Positions 19,369 to 31,940 of a stretch of 64,000 nucleotides of DNA are shown here, one piece after another. This DNA is from Gracilaria domingensis (lineage: Eukaryota; Rhodophyta; Florideophyceae; Gracilariales; Gracilariaceae): contig VCMS01000063.1 in assembly GCA_022539475.1 (NCBI GenBank), positions 1 to 64,000 of the forward strand, read 5' to 3'. Each line of letters begins with the position of its first letter. The stretch's first letter is position 1. The position numbers and the translations under genes are program-made. The notes beneath the pieces are model-generated. The model was not told the origin of the DNA and did no database searches. It was given only the letters and a program-made list of their open reading frames with translations.

Positions 19369-21440
19369 AGCCGTTTTGGGCGAGGCGGGTATACGAGAAG
19401 GGGGAGGGTTGTCCACCTGACTTCTACAAAATGGCGTTTGCGGAGACGGAGAGGGAGGATGCGAACGCGTGATGGGCGAGAAATGGGTAAATAGCGGGGC
19501 TGGTGTGGACTGGGAAGAAGTGATGGGATGATTGAGGTGGGATGAGTTGCGATTGGCATTGCAACATGGGAGAAAATGGAAAGGCAAACTAGCACGAGTG
19601 CAGTTTTGAGAGAGGGTCGCGGAAAAGAGTGAATGGGGTGGTGCGGCGAAGTAGAACCTCTACAAAAACCAGGGGACCCAAGAACTAAACTGCGCGAAAT
19701 GGAATTTAATATTCCAAAATTTCTTAATTCTTTGAGTGCCAGCCTCTGCTACCCCCTCGCGCGCCCCAAATAGCCCCAAAACTAGCTTTGTTTCCAAAGC
19801 GAACAGACTATATTCCACTTTGCAGAACACAGACGATATTCCTCCCAAGAATGGGTCTTCTGCATCATCTCATAATTTAAGGTACCATCTCGTGCATCGG
19901 CTGCGCATGTTAGGACTCGCAACAGCAGTGAACTGACCGCGAAAGCGTTGCGGTACAACATCCGTGCCCATGCATAGAAAGGCCCCACGTGGTACACCAT
20001 TTAAACGTGACTTTGGGCCTGTGACGCCACCCCTTGGTCGAGTAGAGCTCCCACGGACCGGGCGCACTATACTACAGGCCTGAGGGCACGCTGCTCTCGC
20101 AACTACAATGCTTTTACTATGTTCTACTCAGTCAACATGACATCTTTCATGCCAAATCTTTCTTCTTCGTGCCTTTCATGACAGCAACTGAAGTCGGGCG
20201 CATCTCGTTGTTTTGCTGAACCGTCCGTTACACAGCAGGAACCTAAAAATGCCCACCAGTCATGCTTGTACGAACATGAAAGTGACGCTGGAGGCCAGGA
20301 AACGTAACAAAGAATTTGGTTCTTCTATTGATTGGATAAGTACCGTCAAGAATACCAGAAAAATTGTTCAACTATTTATACCACTTTTCGTGCGGCTGGT
20401 TCAGACGACTTTGTTGAGCCACGGACGATCGAAGTGTAACCAAAATGTTTAGAAGTTTACGTAAGTGGTGAGCAAAAGAAAACAACTATTTAGATTTTAT
20501 GGTGGGGCAGAACGTCAACCGTAGCCTCCTACATTATGTTAGAGTACTTCACAGATGAGACTATCCGGCCAATTCCTAAAGTCTTGAAGCATAAGCTTAT
20601 ATTTCGGTGCTCACTTTTTCTTGATTCCAAACGCATACCGCTTTAACGACTTTGGACTCATAAACCCGTACCGTTCGAGAGGTGGATCTCAGTAGTAATA
20701 TAGATTATGTCGCACCTGTTTATTCAACCTCTTGTATTTAAGTGCTCACTGGAGCATTTTGTGCGGTTCACACTAAATGTAAAGGCAGTGTTGCATAGAA
20801 CTAGATATAGAGTCGAGTTCTCTAACGCCACATAATGCACTCGCTGTAAAATTGAGCAATCTGATTTATTAGAATCATTGATGGTCGGCAAACGTTGTCG
20901 ATCAGAGTGATGTTGCGACAATGATCACGAGTTGATGATAATGAGCGGTGCGCTAAGTCGCGAAATGCAACCGCTGAGAACGTCAGAGGTGGAAATCAGA
21001 AAGGGCAAAGATAGAAATGTACACCAGAGCAAGAAAGTAGTCACAGTGAGAGTCCTGTCGGTGGTGCGTCTGTGACAGCTTCTCGTTGGTTCTCTCGGAG
21101 TTTGAGCAACAGCAAGTGCTGTGCAAAGCGCCAACGCTGCCGGCACACGTAGCCCCCGGAGCAGCGCCGTTTCGATAAAACCTCTTTTTGTTTCTCAAAA
21201 TACTAGTTAAAAGCGCAAAGCGGCGCATAGTTTCTCAGTTCGGACGACTAGACTGTAGAATGCATTTATTTCTTTGAACGGATAATGATCTGTTCCATTC
21301 AAGTGCATTTTTAACTTTGAATGGATCCAAAGTAGGATCCCTTCGAATGCACGCAATGATTTGAGTGGGTCACCATTCACATCAACCATCCATTCAAGCG
21401 ATCTCAACACGAAACTTTTTGACAGTTGAATCCCAATTGA
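19369..21440. other. Gene-free stretch
   Basis: Only short frames without family character. Near 21250-21440 the sequence has repeated CATTCAA/TTGAATG motifs in both orientations. Similar motifs recur near 25560-25760 on the other side of the hAT remnant. No RNA gene recognised. Confidence 0.45.
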
Positions 21441-22700
21441 ATGGTATCTGACTTAAGCTGCTCCGCGCCGACGCCTCTCTCTTCCGTAGTGCACTGCACT
21501 GTCTCTGCCGCCGGGCACCACCATGCACCGCCTCACATTACCGCGCATTGCCGCCCACCATCTCGTACCACACCTCTTGCCGCCCACTACCACGCACCGC
21601 CCCGCACGGGCGGTGCCTGGCAGTGTGCTGCCGTACATTACCGCGCACCGCTTCTACCCCGAGACACGGCCGGTCACTAACGGGAATCGCGACGCACCAC
21701 CGTGTACTGCACCTGCCACCGTACGTCAACTTGCAACGCCTCTTCCTCCCCGTACCGCCATTGGCGCTACACAATAATGTGCACCGCCTCTGCCACTGTG
21801 CCCTGCGGCGCACTAACGCGATCCGTTCCTGACGCCACACATCACCACGAACGACTGCGTTTTGCCCTTGCTGCCACACAGTACCGAGCACAACCCCTGC
21901 CACCGTACATTACCAAGCATCGTCTCCCATCGTCTAGCACTACCGCACTATTCTCATTATTGCGCACTGCCCGGCAGGCGCCGCGATCCGCCAGGCTCTT
22001 CCAGTTACGACCGCTATCGCCTACTACAACTCATCAACGCCCACAACCAACTACTCATTTAAAATAGGGATCAAAATGCTCCTGCCATCCCGCAGCACCG
22101 CCCCCAACCGTGCATCATCGTGCCTCACCTAGTAGGACCCACCACCACTAGCAATAATATAGACCGACTTTACTTACCTTCTCTTTTTACCGCCACGCCA
22201 CCATTACGTACCATACACCGCCCAACAAAGCCACCGCCCATCAAAGCCGCCGTCCATCACCGCCACGGCTCATCTCCGCCCCCGCTTACCACCGCCAACT
22301 TTCGCCACCGCACACCACTACTCACCCTCCTCAACCACCGCTACTGCCTGGTTTCCCCCACCACCGTTTACAATCGCCATCACCAACCACAGCTATTGGC
22401 TGACATGGTCCCTAGAAGAAAATTTTTTATTTTTGTGACTGCAAATGGAGTTCATATTTCGGAGTGTTTAGCCTCTAACTGCACTCCGCCTGTACTCCAT
22501 CCCCGTTCCAATGTGACACCCCTGGCAGGGAATTTTAATTCTTTATTAGTTTATTTCATTATTGTGAGTGCGCGTGGAGTGCAAACTGAGATCGTGGGGG
22601 GCGAAATACGGACAATGTGGGCGCAGGTGGAGTGCAACATGTATCGCGTGCACTCCAAGTGCGCTCCATGTGCTTAGCGGGCGTCCTCCAATGTTACACC
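21441..22700. repeat. Low-complexity CAC/CGC-rich tract and TGCACTCC motifs
   Basis: From about 21490 to 22400 the plus strand is dominated by imperfect CACCGC, CCACCG and ACTACC units, which open frames on both strands by composition alone. From 22440 to 22830 the motif TGCACTCC or its complement GGAGTGCA recurs at least five times. I see no gene. Confidence 0.6.
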
Positions 22701-23361
22701 GCGAAATAAGTCTGAGATCGCACAATGCTCACATTCAATGCGCCATCCGTTTGGAATCCATGTATCATCCATTGGGGCCATCCAACCTCAAATTGCACTC
22801 CCCTTTTCCAAAAATTTCTCATAGGGAGTACATATCGGCCACAAGCCAATACTACTCCAAACCGCCCACCTTCTCTACCTCGTACCATCAGTGCAACAGC
22901 CCAGAACCCCTTGCGCCTTGCACTGCCCCCTCCCCGCACCGCACCTGTAAAACCGTCAAGTCTGGTTCGTCGCCTGCATTGCTTCTAGAACCACATGTTG
23001 TGCCGTTTCAGTATGCCTGCCTTCACGAACCCCAGTGCGCCATGCGCGCCGATAAGGAAGCCTCTAGTGGCCTCGCTTGTGCCGTCCGTATAGTTAAGAG
23101 CCGAGGAAGAGCACCGAGTGCTGAGGTTTTCGCAACGAAGTTGTGAGTTCCCAACAACCTTCGTGCGCTTTACACGAGAATTTAACTTAGACTGCGGAGA
23201 TGAAATGCGATTATCAAGAAATGTGTTTATCCGGCGAATGATGATATCTTCAAATGAAGTCTATCCACAGGACGGTTAGCATTTTCTTCTTGCTACGTTA
23301 TTTTTTTGATTGTCTTTTTCTCGGCAGTATCAAGATCAAAACTTAGAGGGAGATCTTGAAT
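22701..23361. other. Gene-free stretch before the hAT remnant
   Basis: Apart from a further TGCACTCC motif, no coding or structural signal could be seen. It may contain the 3' end of the hAT remnant that follows on the minus strand. Confidence 0.4.
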
Positions 23362-25077
23362 TTACTCAAAGTTCATGGCATCATGTAGCAAACTCTCAGC
23401 AATTTCATCAGCACCACTAAACTGCTTCAGTATTTGCTCTCTCCACGTCCTTCTTAGCTCCGGTACCCCAGAAGGAGTGGAATCCATGTTAACGTTCGGA
23501 AACAACGTCATGCCTACAAACGCGATATCCGTTCTGTTTCGCTTTCTAATTATGGGCAAACCTGCTGTCCTGAAATCACGCTCAATCTGAGCAGATGAGG
23601 ATTTATGTCCCAAGACACACTTTGCCAGGGGTGAGAGCAACGGGTATTGACCTTGCTTTTCCGACCGACAACGTAAAACACCTTTTGCCGAAAGCACTCC
23701 GGAGCGAACTCGGGTAGAGGAATGATAAACGTTTATTTCCAATGATACTATTTCTTCCAGAGTTGGAGCTGTGACGCCCGCAGGGTCGTCGTTGTCCCCA
23801 AAGTTCGGAAAGTTCCACAGTTTGGGAGGATAGTCACCCTGCCTGGTAGTGACATCTCTAGGAGGCTCGGAAACGACAAAAGGCGCGGCCTGTAGTGAAG
23901 CAGAGGACTCAATCAGGAGAGCCAGATCACCAATCCGATCTCGGATAAGCTTTCTTCTTGTTTCGGCTTCTTGATTCGGCATAATATGGCCCAAGTAGCT
24001 GAGCTTGCGGTACGATGGATGAAAGATGACTTGCATTTCAAGCGTTAAAAACCGGTTAGGAGTAAAGAATCGTTTGAATAATATCTCACGTAGAAATCCT
24101 CTCGTCTCTTCTGAAACTTCGCACATTGCATTTGCTTCGACACTAATTATAACACGAGCACATTCTGCAAAGTTTGCCGATCCTGGATTAAAAAGAGAAA
24201 GCGGCTCACTTAGATTTAGAAGAGTTGTGTGAAGACGTCATAAATTAAGAAAGCTGTCTATACCATATGGAATATCTTGCCTTCTGCGACTGCACAATGA
24301 TTTCAGATATGGGTAGCATTAGAGGAAAAAGTTCTAGGACTGCCTGGCGGTCATATAGTAATGGAAATTCACACGTTTCATTCAATTTGTAATGTCGGAC
24401 AAATACACCCCAAAGCTTTAAAAATCTTTCCAGAATTCTTACCGTAGATAGCCATCGGTGTGATACATCTTGTAGCAGCTTTAGCCGTTTCTTTCCTTGC
24501 AAGCTCAAACTTTGCGCGCAGTCCCTCACTCTTCTTTAAATGCTCAAGTACGGGCTTGAAATCTCTCATTAAAGTTCGGCAGCGAACGTTTCGAACATTC
24601 TGAGCACTAAGAGCTGTGCCGAAGGTCTCGACTAAAACGCACTTCAACATGTGAGGCACGGACCATGTACACGATCCCGGTAGGAGTGTAAAGCAGAGAC
24701 GTTAAACATCTGACCCACTGTCAGATGTAGAGCCCATAATAAGATCAACAGAAATATTAAATTCTCCAATAATTTTCTGAAACCATATGTACAACAGCTC
24801 TGAAATGCATGTGGAACCTATTAAACTTGGAGCTGGACAAAAGTGTCTAGCGGCCTGCAAATATGATCTCAGTTGCTATCGAAGTGCAAAACTCCTCACG
24901 CTGATCTAGTAAAAACAAAAACATCCGAAATTCAGGGCACTCAACAATAGAAAACGGTAACAATTTTCTTATGACTAGCTTCGCTAGATTTAGTTCGTGG
25001 TAGCGCCTGGGTTCTGCCTTCGGGAATAGTTGCCTTTGCGTCGTTATTTTGCTTTTCGCAATTTTTTTCGTTTGCAT
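23362..25077 (-). pseudogene. hAT-family transposase remnant, frame-broken
   Basis: Read on the minus strand, the N-terminal piece (25077-24847) has RRYHELNLAKLVIRKLLPFS. The middle has a DVSHRWLSTVRILERFLKLW segment (near 24460) and HLKKSEGLRAKFELARKE (near 24520). The C-terminal 254-codon piece (24126-23362) carries the hAT dimerisation region YPLLSPLAKCVLGHKSSSAQ followed by ERDFRTAG. hAT transposases cut and paste DNA with 8-bp target duplications. The coding parts lie in several frames with stops between, so the gene is dead. Terminal repeats were not identified. A different hAT copy, less similar, lies at 32028-33926. Confidence 0.75.
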
Positions 25078-26669
25078 TAGCAGCTTGGATCGATTTGATA
25101 CAATTCCGTGAACTGCCTTGAGATGATCGGAAATATTACTTGTGCTTTTACCAATTTTGACAACGCTAAAACATGTGCGAACTAAGAAGTGCCACGTTTC
25201 TTATTCTCGGTTTTGCTGATTTTATGGTACAATTCCTGTGTCGTACATGATTGATCTTTTTTGTCTAATCGGAGGTACAGGGAGGGAAGTGTAGTTGGTT
25301 GGTGGAACAAAGCGTTGTAGGCGACGAAGGTTATAGTGGGTTTTGGTATTTGGAATCAATGGAGGCAAGATTCGAAGTTATTCTTCGAAGCATGTTTGTG
25401 TTGAGCGTCGGTTGTGGAAGGTCTGTTTAGTGTTGATCGTTGTCAGCGATCAGTCATAATTACGTTTTGGTTGTTCTGAGACGGACGTATCGCAATGAAG
25501 AAGACAGAGAAACTTTACCTGTTCCGGTGTCGTAGGGTATTGGGTTTGAACGTGTCGATAGGCTCTGGATTTGAATGCATTCTTTCTTTCGAATGCTCTT
25601 TCTCGCTTCCATTCAAAGCTTTGACTGCTTTTTGACATGTATGTTCTAAAAGCAGTCGGATGCAGTTAATTGATTTGACTGTCTAACGACTTGGATCATT
25701 TGAGTGGCAGTCAAATACCATTCAAAGCACTGTAAGCCTTCTTTGACTCCAGCTTTTTTGACTTGCAGTCAGGGCCGTTCCAGAGCGACTTCAATAAAAT
25801 ATGGATACCAAAATATGAGCCGTTCGATCATATGATTGGCCATACTTTGTGACTCGTTGCACCTGGCAAAGGGACGGCCGGGGGAAAATCTACGCACTGT
25901 AGGAACTGTGGAGAGGACCTCGTTAGATCCTCCACTTGTATGAAACAATTTCCAGCAGATCCTCCCTTCCGCTCAAATCCTCCTCTCCCCAATAAAACAA
26001 AGCTAAGTGGCCTTGAGCTTCTGTTCCTCACTACCTCATTCGTCAAAGACCGTTTGGTCATCTCTCTGTGACAATAACTCGTTACAACCATCTTTGCGTA
26101 ACACTCTCGCAGGAAAAGATGCTGCACGGTCACACACAGCGCTCCAAGATGCAGATGCTACGCTTTGCGCGCGCTTTTCAAATTGGAAAAACTGAGAACG
26201 CGCAATGCACTTGTGGTCAAGGTCTTCCACCTACATCAGTTGCAACTGGCTGCTCATAGTCCACATTATCAAACCGCGAAAAGACGTGGGCAAGAACGAA
26301 TACAAAAATTTACAGAAGCAGGGTCGGCATTTTCTCGGTGGCCTAGTCACAAATGAACTCTGTTGGTGAAACACACATTCAATTCTGATAGTCCGTATTA
26401 TCAAATCACAAGAGGCAGAGGGCACGCGCGAATACCGGAGTGCGCAGAAGTGCGCATGGCATTTCGTTGGCTGCCGTGGTCACGAAAATATCGTTTTGGT
26501 GAAGAAGACAGGCGTCGTGAGGAAACTGACCCCGCGGTTGGAGGAAGATGGTTTGTAGACAAATAGGCTACGGTAGAGCGAAATTGCATTGGCGCCGTCA
26601 AACAATTGCAAAACTGTACGTTGTACATATATCTTTACTTCCATCTTTGATTATCAATTTGATACTCTA
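25078..26669. other. Gene-free stretch with CATTCAA motifs and a tandem duplication
   Basis: The 5' flank of the hAT remnant. Positions 25560-25760 contain many CATTCAA, TTTGACT and AGTCAAA motifs that could be sub-terminal transposase sites. Only the tandem duplication near 26258-26520 stands out further. Confidence 0.4.
26258..26520 (+). repeat. 132-bp tandem duplication with conserved peptide
   Basis: Copies begin at 26258 and 26390, both just after TAG and both starting AGTCC..ATTATCAAA. In the same forward frame the two copies encode SP-[HY]-YQ-x4-RG-x2-RI-x4-E-x3-AF, although DNA identity has fallen well below the level expected for a recent copy. An in-frame TGA separates the copies. 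Confidence 0.55.
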
Positions 26670-29600
26670 CTACTCCTGTCTAACACGAAAACCGTATTGA
26701 TTGTCGGGGTGGTCAACAGTCTTCAGCGCTCGGTTTAGCGCTTCAGCTGGTATTATGTTAGCCACAGATCTCTGTTGTGGGAGAACAGTGCCTTGCTGAG
26801 GAGCGGTAGAGCTTGATGATTGAAAATTGCCACGCTTCCTTTGACGCTTTCCAAGCTTTCGTTCTAGAAAAGAACGCTTCCGTTTACGCGCTTGACTTCC
26901 GAGACCGGCATTTGGATTCTGAATTGTAATAGGGGCCATGGCTGGTTGCGTACCGTTTGGAAGGTCCAGATTGACCATTGTACTATGAAGTACGTCTTGG
27001 GTTCCATCTGCGTAACGTCCTGCGTTCAGTTCGCGGAGTCCATCGGCAAGATATTGCTTGAGGCTTTGAATTGCAACATTACCGTATGTTTGTGCGACGC
27101 GATGCATCTGGTCGCACAGTGACTTGCAATCAAAGTACGTGGCATAAGAGGATATCTCTGTCCTTCTGTGGATCTCTAGATCGTTCATGATCTGAGTAAC
27201 CGTCCGGTTAGTCTCAGGCGATTGCGCGAATTGATTTTGTTGAACCATGTTGTTGTTTCCGAGCTGTGAATTGGAACCAATCATGTTTTGTTGCAAATGA
27301 AGTATATCTGATACAATCCAGGCGGACGAAGAACTGCACCAGTATGGGTACCAAAGGTCACAAATATTGAGGTTCGTTGGGAGAACAGAACGAATCTGTG
27401 GCCAACGACATAAATCTTCCTGGAAAACGAAAATCGATCGCGTCATATGAGGACAAGGAATGACCCAAGCCGTCATATTCCGACAACTGCATTTTCGAAT
27501 GAGTTTCCTATTGTCGGAATGTACGTGCAAGTAGAGTTTGTGAGATCTGGGTTGGTGTGTGTTTTAAGCTGTCTGTTGATGATTTCCGACTCCCTGTCGC
27601 CCCAACCATGTCAGAGTGATGATTGCGAGGGTTTGATCGGAGGAGAGCTGCAAATCCTCCACATCTATGTCGTAGTTAAACGCCGCGTCACTTGTAGGAA
27701 TTACAGCACCGTCTGATACAGCATAACGAGCAGAGTAAGGGACACACCGCTCCAAAAACTTGGCGATGCTGTAGCTCATGAAGTTTTGAACTAGTTTTGT
27801 GGCCATTTCTGATGAAAGGGGTAGCCCAGAGGATTGGAGACGATTTCTAAGAGATGTATCACGGACGGAAGCTTTACTCCCTCTCTCGTGTCACAACCGC
27901 TCCGTAATGCTCTCCATGGCATGTCGTACTTCCGATAAAGGTACATTATTACCGAGAATGTACTACCTATAACGTGAATGAGAAGCCTCGCAGTATCCAG
28001 TGCCTTGGAAGAAGAATCTGTGAGGAAGCTGGATGTCCTTATAGCTTCTCACGAGCATTGAAGGATTGTCGCGATATAGATACTTGTACCATTGCGGTAT
28101 TGTGTCGCGAAAGTTGTAGAAGTATCGTTTTTCAAATAAAGTTCGCCGTTCCTCGAACCTGTCAATTGTCGTGCTCCGTCTAAGCAAGTGTAGATCGTTT
28201 GCGAAATCTGCTGCGCAATCAGTCCTCCCAATAGATTTACACCAGCGCTTGACGTTCGGTCCCTGATTCTGGTTCAAATGCCAGTCATCGAGCATTATAT
28301 ATGACAGAGAAAATACTTCACGTATGACTCCGATGATCGACAGTGAACGACGACGGCGAGATTTGCATACAATCCTTAAACTTCTCGAGCACCCAAGTAA
28401 AACTGGAAGTCGTTTCGTCCCGTATATATCCCATGAATACCGTAGTTACGTTCCCATTGTTATCCCATCCATTGAAACTTATAAGCGGGAGATTAAAGTG
28501 GTTCGCAATCGCCTTGGCGTCTACGGAGACGCCGGGAACGATACCGTAACGCTCATAATCCAAAGTCCATCGCTCTAGGCACCATGCGACGTACTGCAGG
28601 CAATTAGAATTTTCAGTCCGACAATAGATCTTATGCCGAGGGTTCTTAGATTGCAAACGAATGAGATTCTGATAAAGTCGAAGGCACTCCTTCTCCTTGG
28701 GAAACTGAGATTCTGAGATGTATTTCAACCTCCTCCGAGACCTCTCTCTATCTATCAGTACATGATATCGGTCCTCAATTAACCTCAGTACTACGTTGTA
28801 CCGTAGGTGCAGCGTGTTCCGCAGATGAGAGGCTTCTCTCTCCATGTCGGGTGTAAGCTTACGACGTAGTTCTGTGCTCTTGGGGGGGTGATTGTGATGA
28901 GCCCTCGCAAACTTGGGAGAGAACACAAACTTCTCCACACCATCCTGGGCAATCTGTACCCTCCGTAGCTTAAAGCTATAAGGGCATTTCGTCTTCTTCT
29001 CGTACATTAACGAACATTTGAGGTATCCTCTCAGCAACACCTTCGCACCCTCACTGTTCACAGTATACTTTGAATCTCTGATGTAGAGGTCAAAACCAAA
29101 ACACTCTGCTATGTATTGGAGGTGTTGTAACACCTCGTAATGTGCAGTGCCGTCAATCTGCTCCAAATAGGCCACAAAACCCCGTCGGACTGATTCTCCC
29201 GGTGGGCATTCGTCGTATGAGATCGTACTGTATGTATTGGTAGTGCTCTCGGTGCTAGTGCAATTGGATGCACTGCTGCGTGTGGAGAGGGAATCTCCGA
29301 CGCAGTTTTCAAGAAGCTGACCCATTGGTCCCTCCTCATCGTTGGTAAAGGGGAGTACACAGCTAACTGGGGGAGAAGAGGGTGGCTGCGTATCTCGTGG
29401 TTAGAAAGCAACGAACATTGGCTGGTGAATAACACTTTGAATATTCTTACCTCTTTCTTGCGCTCGGTTTGAGCCTCGTTCATGACCTGCGTCAAATCCA
29501 CCGCGCAGCTCTGATCGGAAGGGAGTTTCCCAGTTCCAGCTGCTGGAGACGGCGATCTTCCGTTACTATCATCATCGACAACAATTATCTCCCTACATTC

Positions 29601-30461
29601 ATTCAAGTGCCCTTCTCTTTGCGAATTCATGTACTGTCCGTCGTTACCAATGTTTGGACGAAGCATATCCAATACACGTGACGGACGAGACCCAAGAACT
29701 GGGATAGAAGGCATAAAGTCTTCCTCATCTGAGTCTTTAGCTGAGCCATTGGTCCCTTTCTCTAAGGGTTCGTACGTGAAGTAAGGTATGCTCAAGAGCG
29801 AGGAAGCACTTTTCTTGATTGCATTCCTTACAGCTTCCATTCGCTTCTCTTTCCTGGAGCGCTGGCTTGGTTCTAGTCTTGGGTGATTATGAACATTGAT
29901 CCCACTCAGAATCCACCCTTTCTCATTTCGGAGTTCTTTCGCCATGAATGCCGCCTTACATCCCGTCCCAGGATGTTTTTGTTTGTACTTCAAACACCTA
30001 AGCCTCACATTTAACCCATACTTACGTGACTTCGTCACAGCCTTACAGAACTGAACACCATATTCATACCCCTCTGATTCGCATAACTCAAGCACATATC
30101 GTGGAAGATTTGACACAGACCACGGTTTTGGTGTTACATCTGAGGTCGTCACTCCCTTGTTCGTCCTATCTGAAGCTCGAGTGACGTCAGTACCTCCCTG
30201 ACGACACGATAAAGCCCTCCTGGAGCCATTGCCAGTATCCTCCAACTTGTTCTCGTTGCCTCTTACATTCCTTTTCCTCTCCTTACTCCCATCTTTACAT
30301 TCGGTCTTCCTGACCTTCTTTTCTTTTTCTTGCTGATTCTTACTCTGGGTAGGGAGGTTATCATTCTCATGTCGCCTTGCATAAATACTCTCACGGCGCT
30401 GCATGTGAACATGCGAAACAGCGAACTCATTTAAGACAGGAAGCACATGCGCAACGGCCAT
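26670..30461 (-). pseudogene. Mutator-like (MULE) transposase with FAR1-type fingers and SWIM
   Basis: The gene starts near 30461 with a basic domain. It then has a first FAR1/WRKY-GCM1-like finger (C...C...VHNHP, near 29990-29880) and a second (KTKCPYSFKLRR ... HHNHP, near 28990-28870). The MULE catalytic core begins VSVDAKAIANHFNLPLISFN near 28530 with the first Asp. The second Asp region reads SFTVD near 28340, and LDDWHLNQNQ near 28290 is the expected D/H-rich helix. A SWIM zinc finger, C-S-C...C-P-H, lies near 27491-27440, and a basic Gln-rich tail ends at 26670. Such enzymes are related to plant MuDR and FAR1. GTAAG near 29450 may be an intron donor. Frame breaks near 28330, 27960 and 27540 disable it. 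Confidence 0.72.
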
Positions 30462-30491
30462 GAGTGTCCTTACACGAGCTTCGACGCAAGC

Positions 30492-31082
30492 CTAACGATA
30501 GCGTTCCGTGAGATTTCGCGGATGACCAGGAGCAAATGGAATGTTTGGCACGACTCCTAGAGTTCTTCCAAAACAAGACATGGCTGCCAAAACATATGCA
30601 CCGCAGATGTAAGAGTCCCGCTGCTGCGTGTATCCAAGCACGTCCAGAATGTAGTTCTCTTCCTTTACAGTCCATGGATTTCGCTCGGAGAACGAATAGT
30701 CCATGATTGCCATGATAAGATCTCAAGAGTGCACTGGAGAATCCTCCCGTAGACTGTCTCCCCAACAAACGGACCACTTCTTCTCTCCAGTGCTCGTTGC
30801 AACGAAAACACTGCAGTGGTTCTGATTGACGTGAACGGGGACAACAATTGTTTCTATCTTGTTGGGGCTCACATAATACTTTTCTGTAAACGGTTTTACG
30901 TAGCGCTGTATTATTTCCTTCCTTCCAAAGTCCGATTCTTCAGCTAAAACCATGGCGTTTCCTGACAAGGTACAGCCAGTGCTTGCTGCAATGAGTACAA
31001 CCCCACTTTGAGGTTCCAGCTCTACTACACCGGCAGCCAAAAGTATATTGCAAAACCAGGTCTTCGGCTTAGAAGATGTCAT
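30492..31082 (-). pseudogene. Ulp1-type (C48) cysteine protease next to the MULE
   Basis: Two frames join near 30715: 31082-30723 (119 codons) and 30713-30492. Together they hold the catalytic set of Ulp1/SENP proteases: His in VHVNQNHCSVFVA, Asp in WGDSL, Gln in TQQRDSYICGAYVL, and the nucleophile Cys in YIC-GAYV. The family removes SUMO or ubiquitin-like tags. Many plant MULEs carry such a domain, and the gene ends just upstream of the MULE transposase start on the same strand. It is therefore probably the 5' gene or 5' portion of the same element. One frame move separates Asp from Gln/Cys, so it is likely inactive. Confidence 0.65.
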
Positions 31083-31101
31083 GAGGCGTAGGCCAGAGAC
31101 A

Positions 31102-31149
31102 CTGGTACTATCTTGAGAGTTTGATTTTTCAATTATAAGATAGTACCAG
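31102..31149. repeat. Perfect 13-bp stem hairpin
   Basis: CTGGTACTATCTT at 31102-31114 and its complement at 31137-31149, with a 22-base AT-rich loop. It lies directly before the start of the Ulp1-like gene. It could be an operator, an RNA hairpin in the leader, or the end of the mobile element. Confidence 0.6.
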
Positions 31150-31338
31150 AGCCCCTTGAGCTGGCGAATGTAACCAATTTTTGTCCTGCTGAAAAAATTA
31201 GAAGTGTTAGAACACTGGTTCTGAGGTTGAACAATGGTTGAGAACGTGAACGATCGTGACTGCCGAGGAGAGGTCCGGCAGTCGACCAGGGTTTATATGG
31301 AGAATCGGACCTTCGAAAATAAGGTCGCTAACGCAGCT

Positions 31339-31612
31339 TTCTAGAATATCCCTCAAACTAATGTGTCTATGAGTACTGGCCCTTGCGTCGGAATTAGTGT
31401 AGAAACTGTGCGTAGAAATCGAGAGTGGAGTCTTCTAGAAGCTTCTAGAAGTTCCTGCAACGTGTCCATTTGTAGAAGTTCCAGCAAGGCACCGAAACTA
31501 TGAAGTCAGTCATGACGTCAACTGACGAGGCAGACATCACACGTGACATGTCTTGGTAACATTATGACAACTAATGTCAAACAAAGACTCTGAGGATCAT
31601 TAGGGTATAAAA
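31339..31612 (+). promoter_or_regulatory. Heat-shock-element, CRE, G-box and TATA cluster
   Basis: A single TTCTAGAA is at 31339. A canonical heat shock element of four perfectly spaced units (TTC-ta-GAA-gc-TTC-ta-GAA) is at 31433-31450, followed by TTC. A TGACGTCA CRE palindrome is at 31513-31520, a CACGTG G-box at 31540-31545, and TATAAAA at 31606-31612. The TATA direction says transcription runs rightward, into the 30-bp repeat array. The factors could also serve the leftward Ulp1/MULE genes. Confidence 0.6.
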
Positions 31613-31754
31613 TCGGATCGCTAGATCGCGGAGAATTCAAAGAAAGCATCAAAACCTTAAATGACCAACTAAAAGCATAGCAATATAACAAATTCAAATA
31701 AAAACATGACCAGAATTAACGAAATCCTAACAGGATTGCAATCTAATCTTGTCT

Positions 31755-31940
31755 TGCAATCGCAATTGCAACGCTCCTTATACTTTGCAATCCCGATTGC
31801 ATTTGCAAAGATCGATGCAATCCTGATTGTGATTGCAAAGACCAACGCAATCGTGATTGCGATTGCGGAGATCAATGCAATCTCGATTGCAATTACAACG
31901 ATCAATGCAATCCAATGATTGCAACCGGCATGCAATCTCG
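31755..31940. repeat. Array of 30-bp repeats with palindromic core, copy A
   Basis: TGCAATC starts occur at 31755, 31786, 31816, 31846 (CGCAATC), 31876, 31906 and 31931, so the period is 30-31 bases. Each unit has a GCAATC-NN-GATTGC palindrome followed by a variable 14-16 bases often ending AGATC-A. Because 30 is a multiple of three, several frames read as repeated decapeptides. I do not believe they are translated. Confidence 0.8.

Noticed and set aside
21453-22677. Overlapping His/Pro/Thr-rich frames in the CAC/CGC tract
   Set aside because: They arise from simple sequence repeats and show no domain in any frame.
31669-31935. Decapeptide-repeat proteins encoded by the 30-bp array
   Set aside because: Several frames on both strands are open with repeated peptides, simply because the period is a multiple of three; no start context or neighbours support translation.
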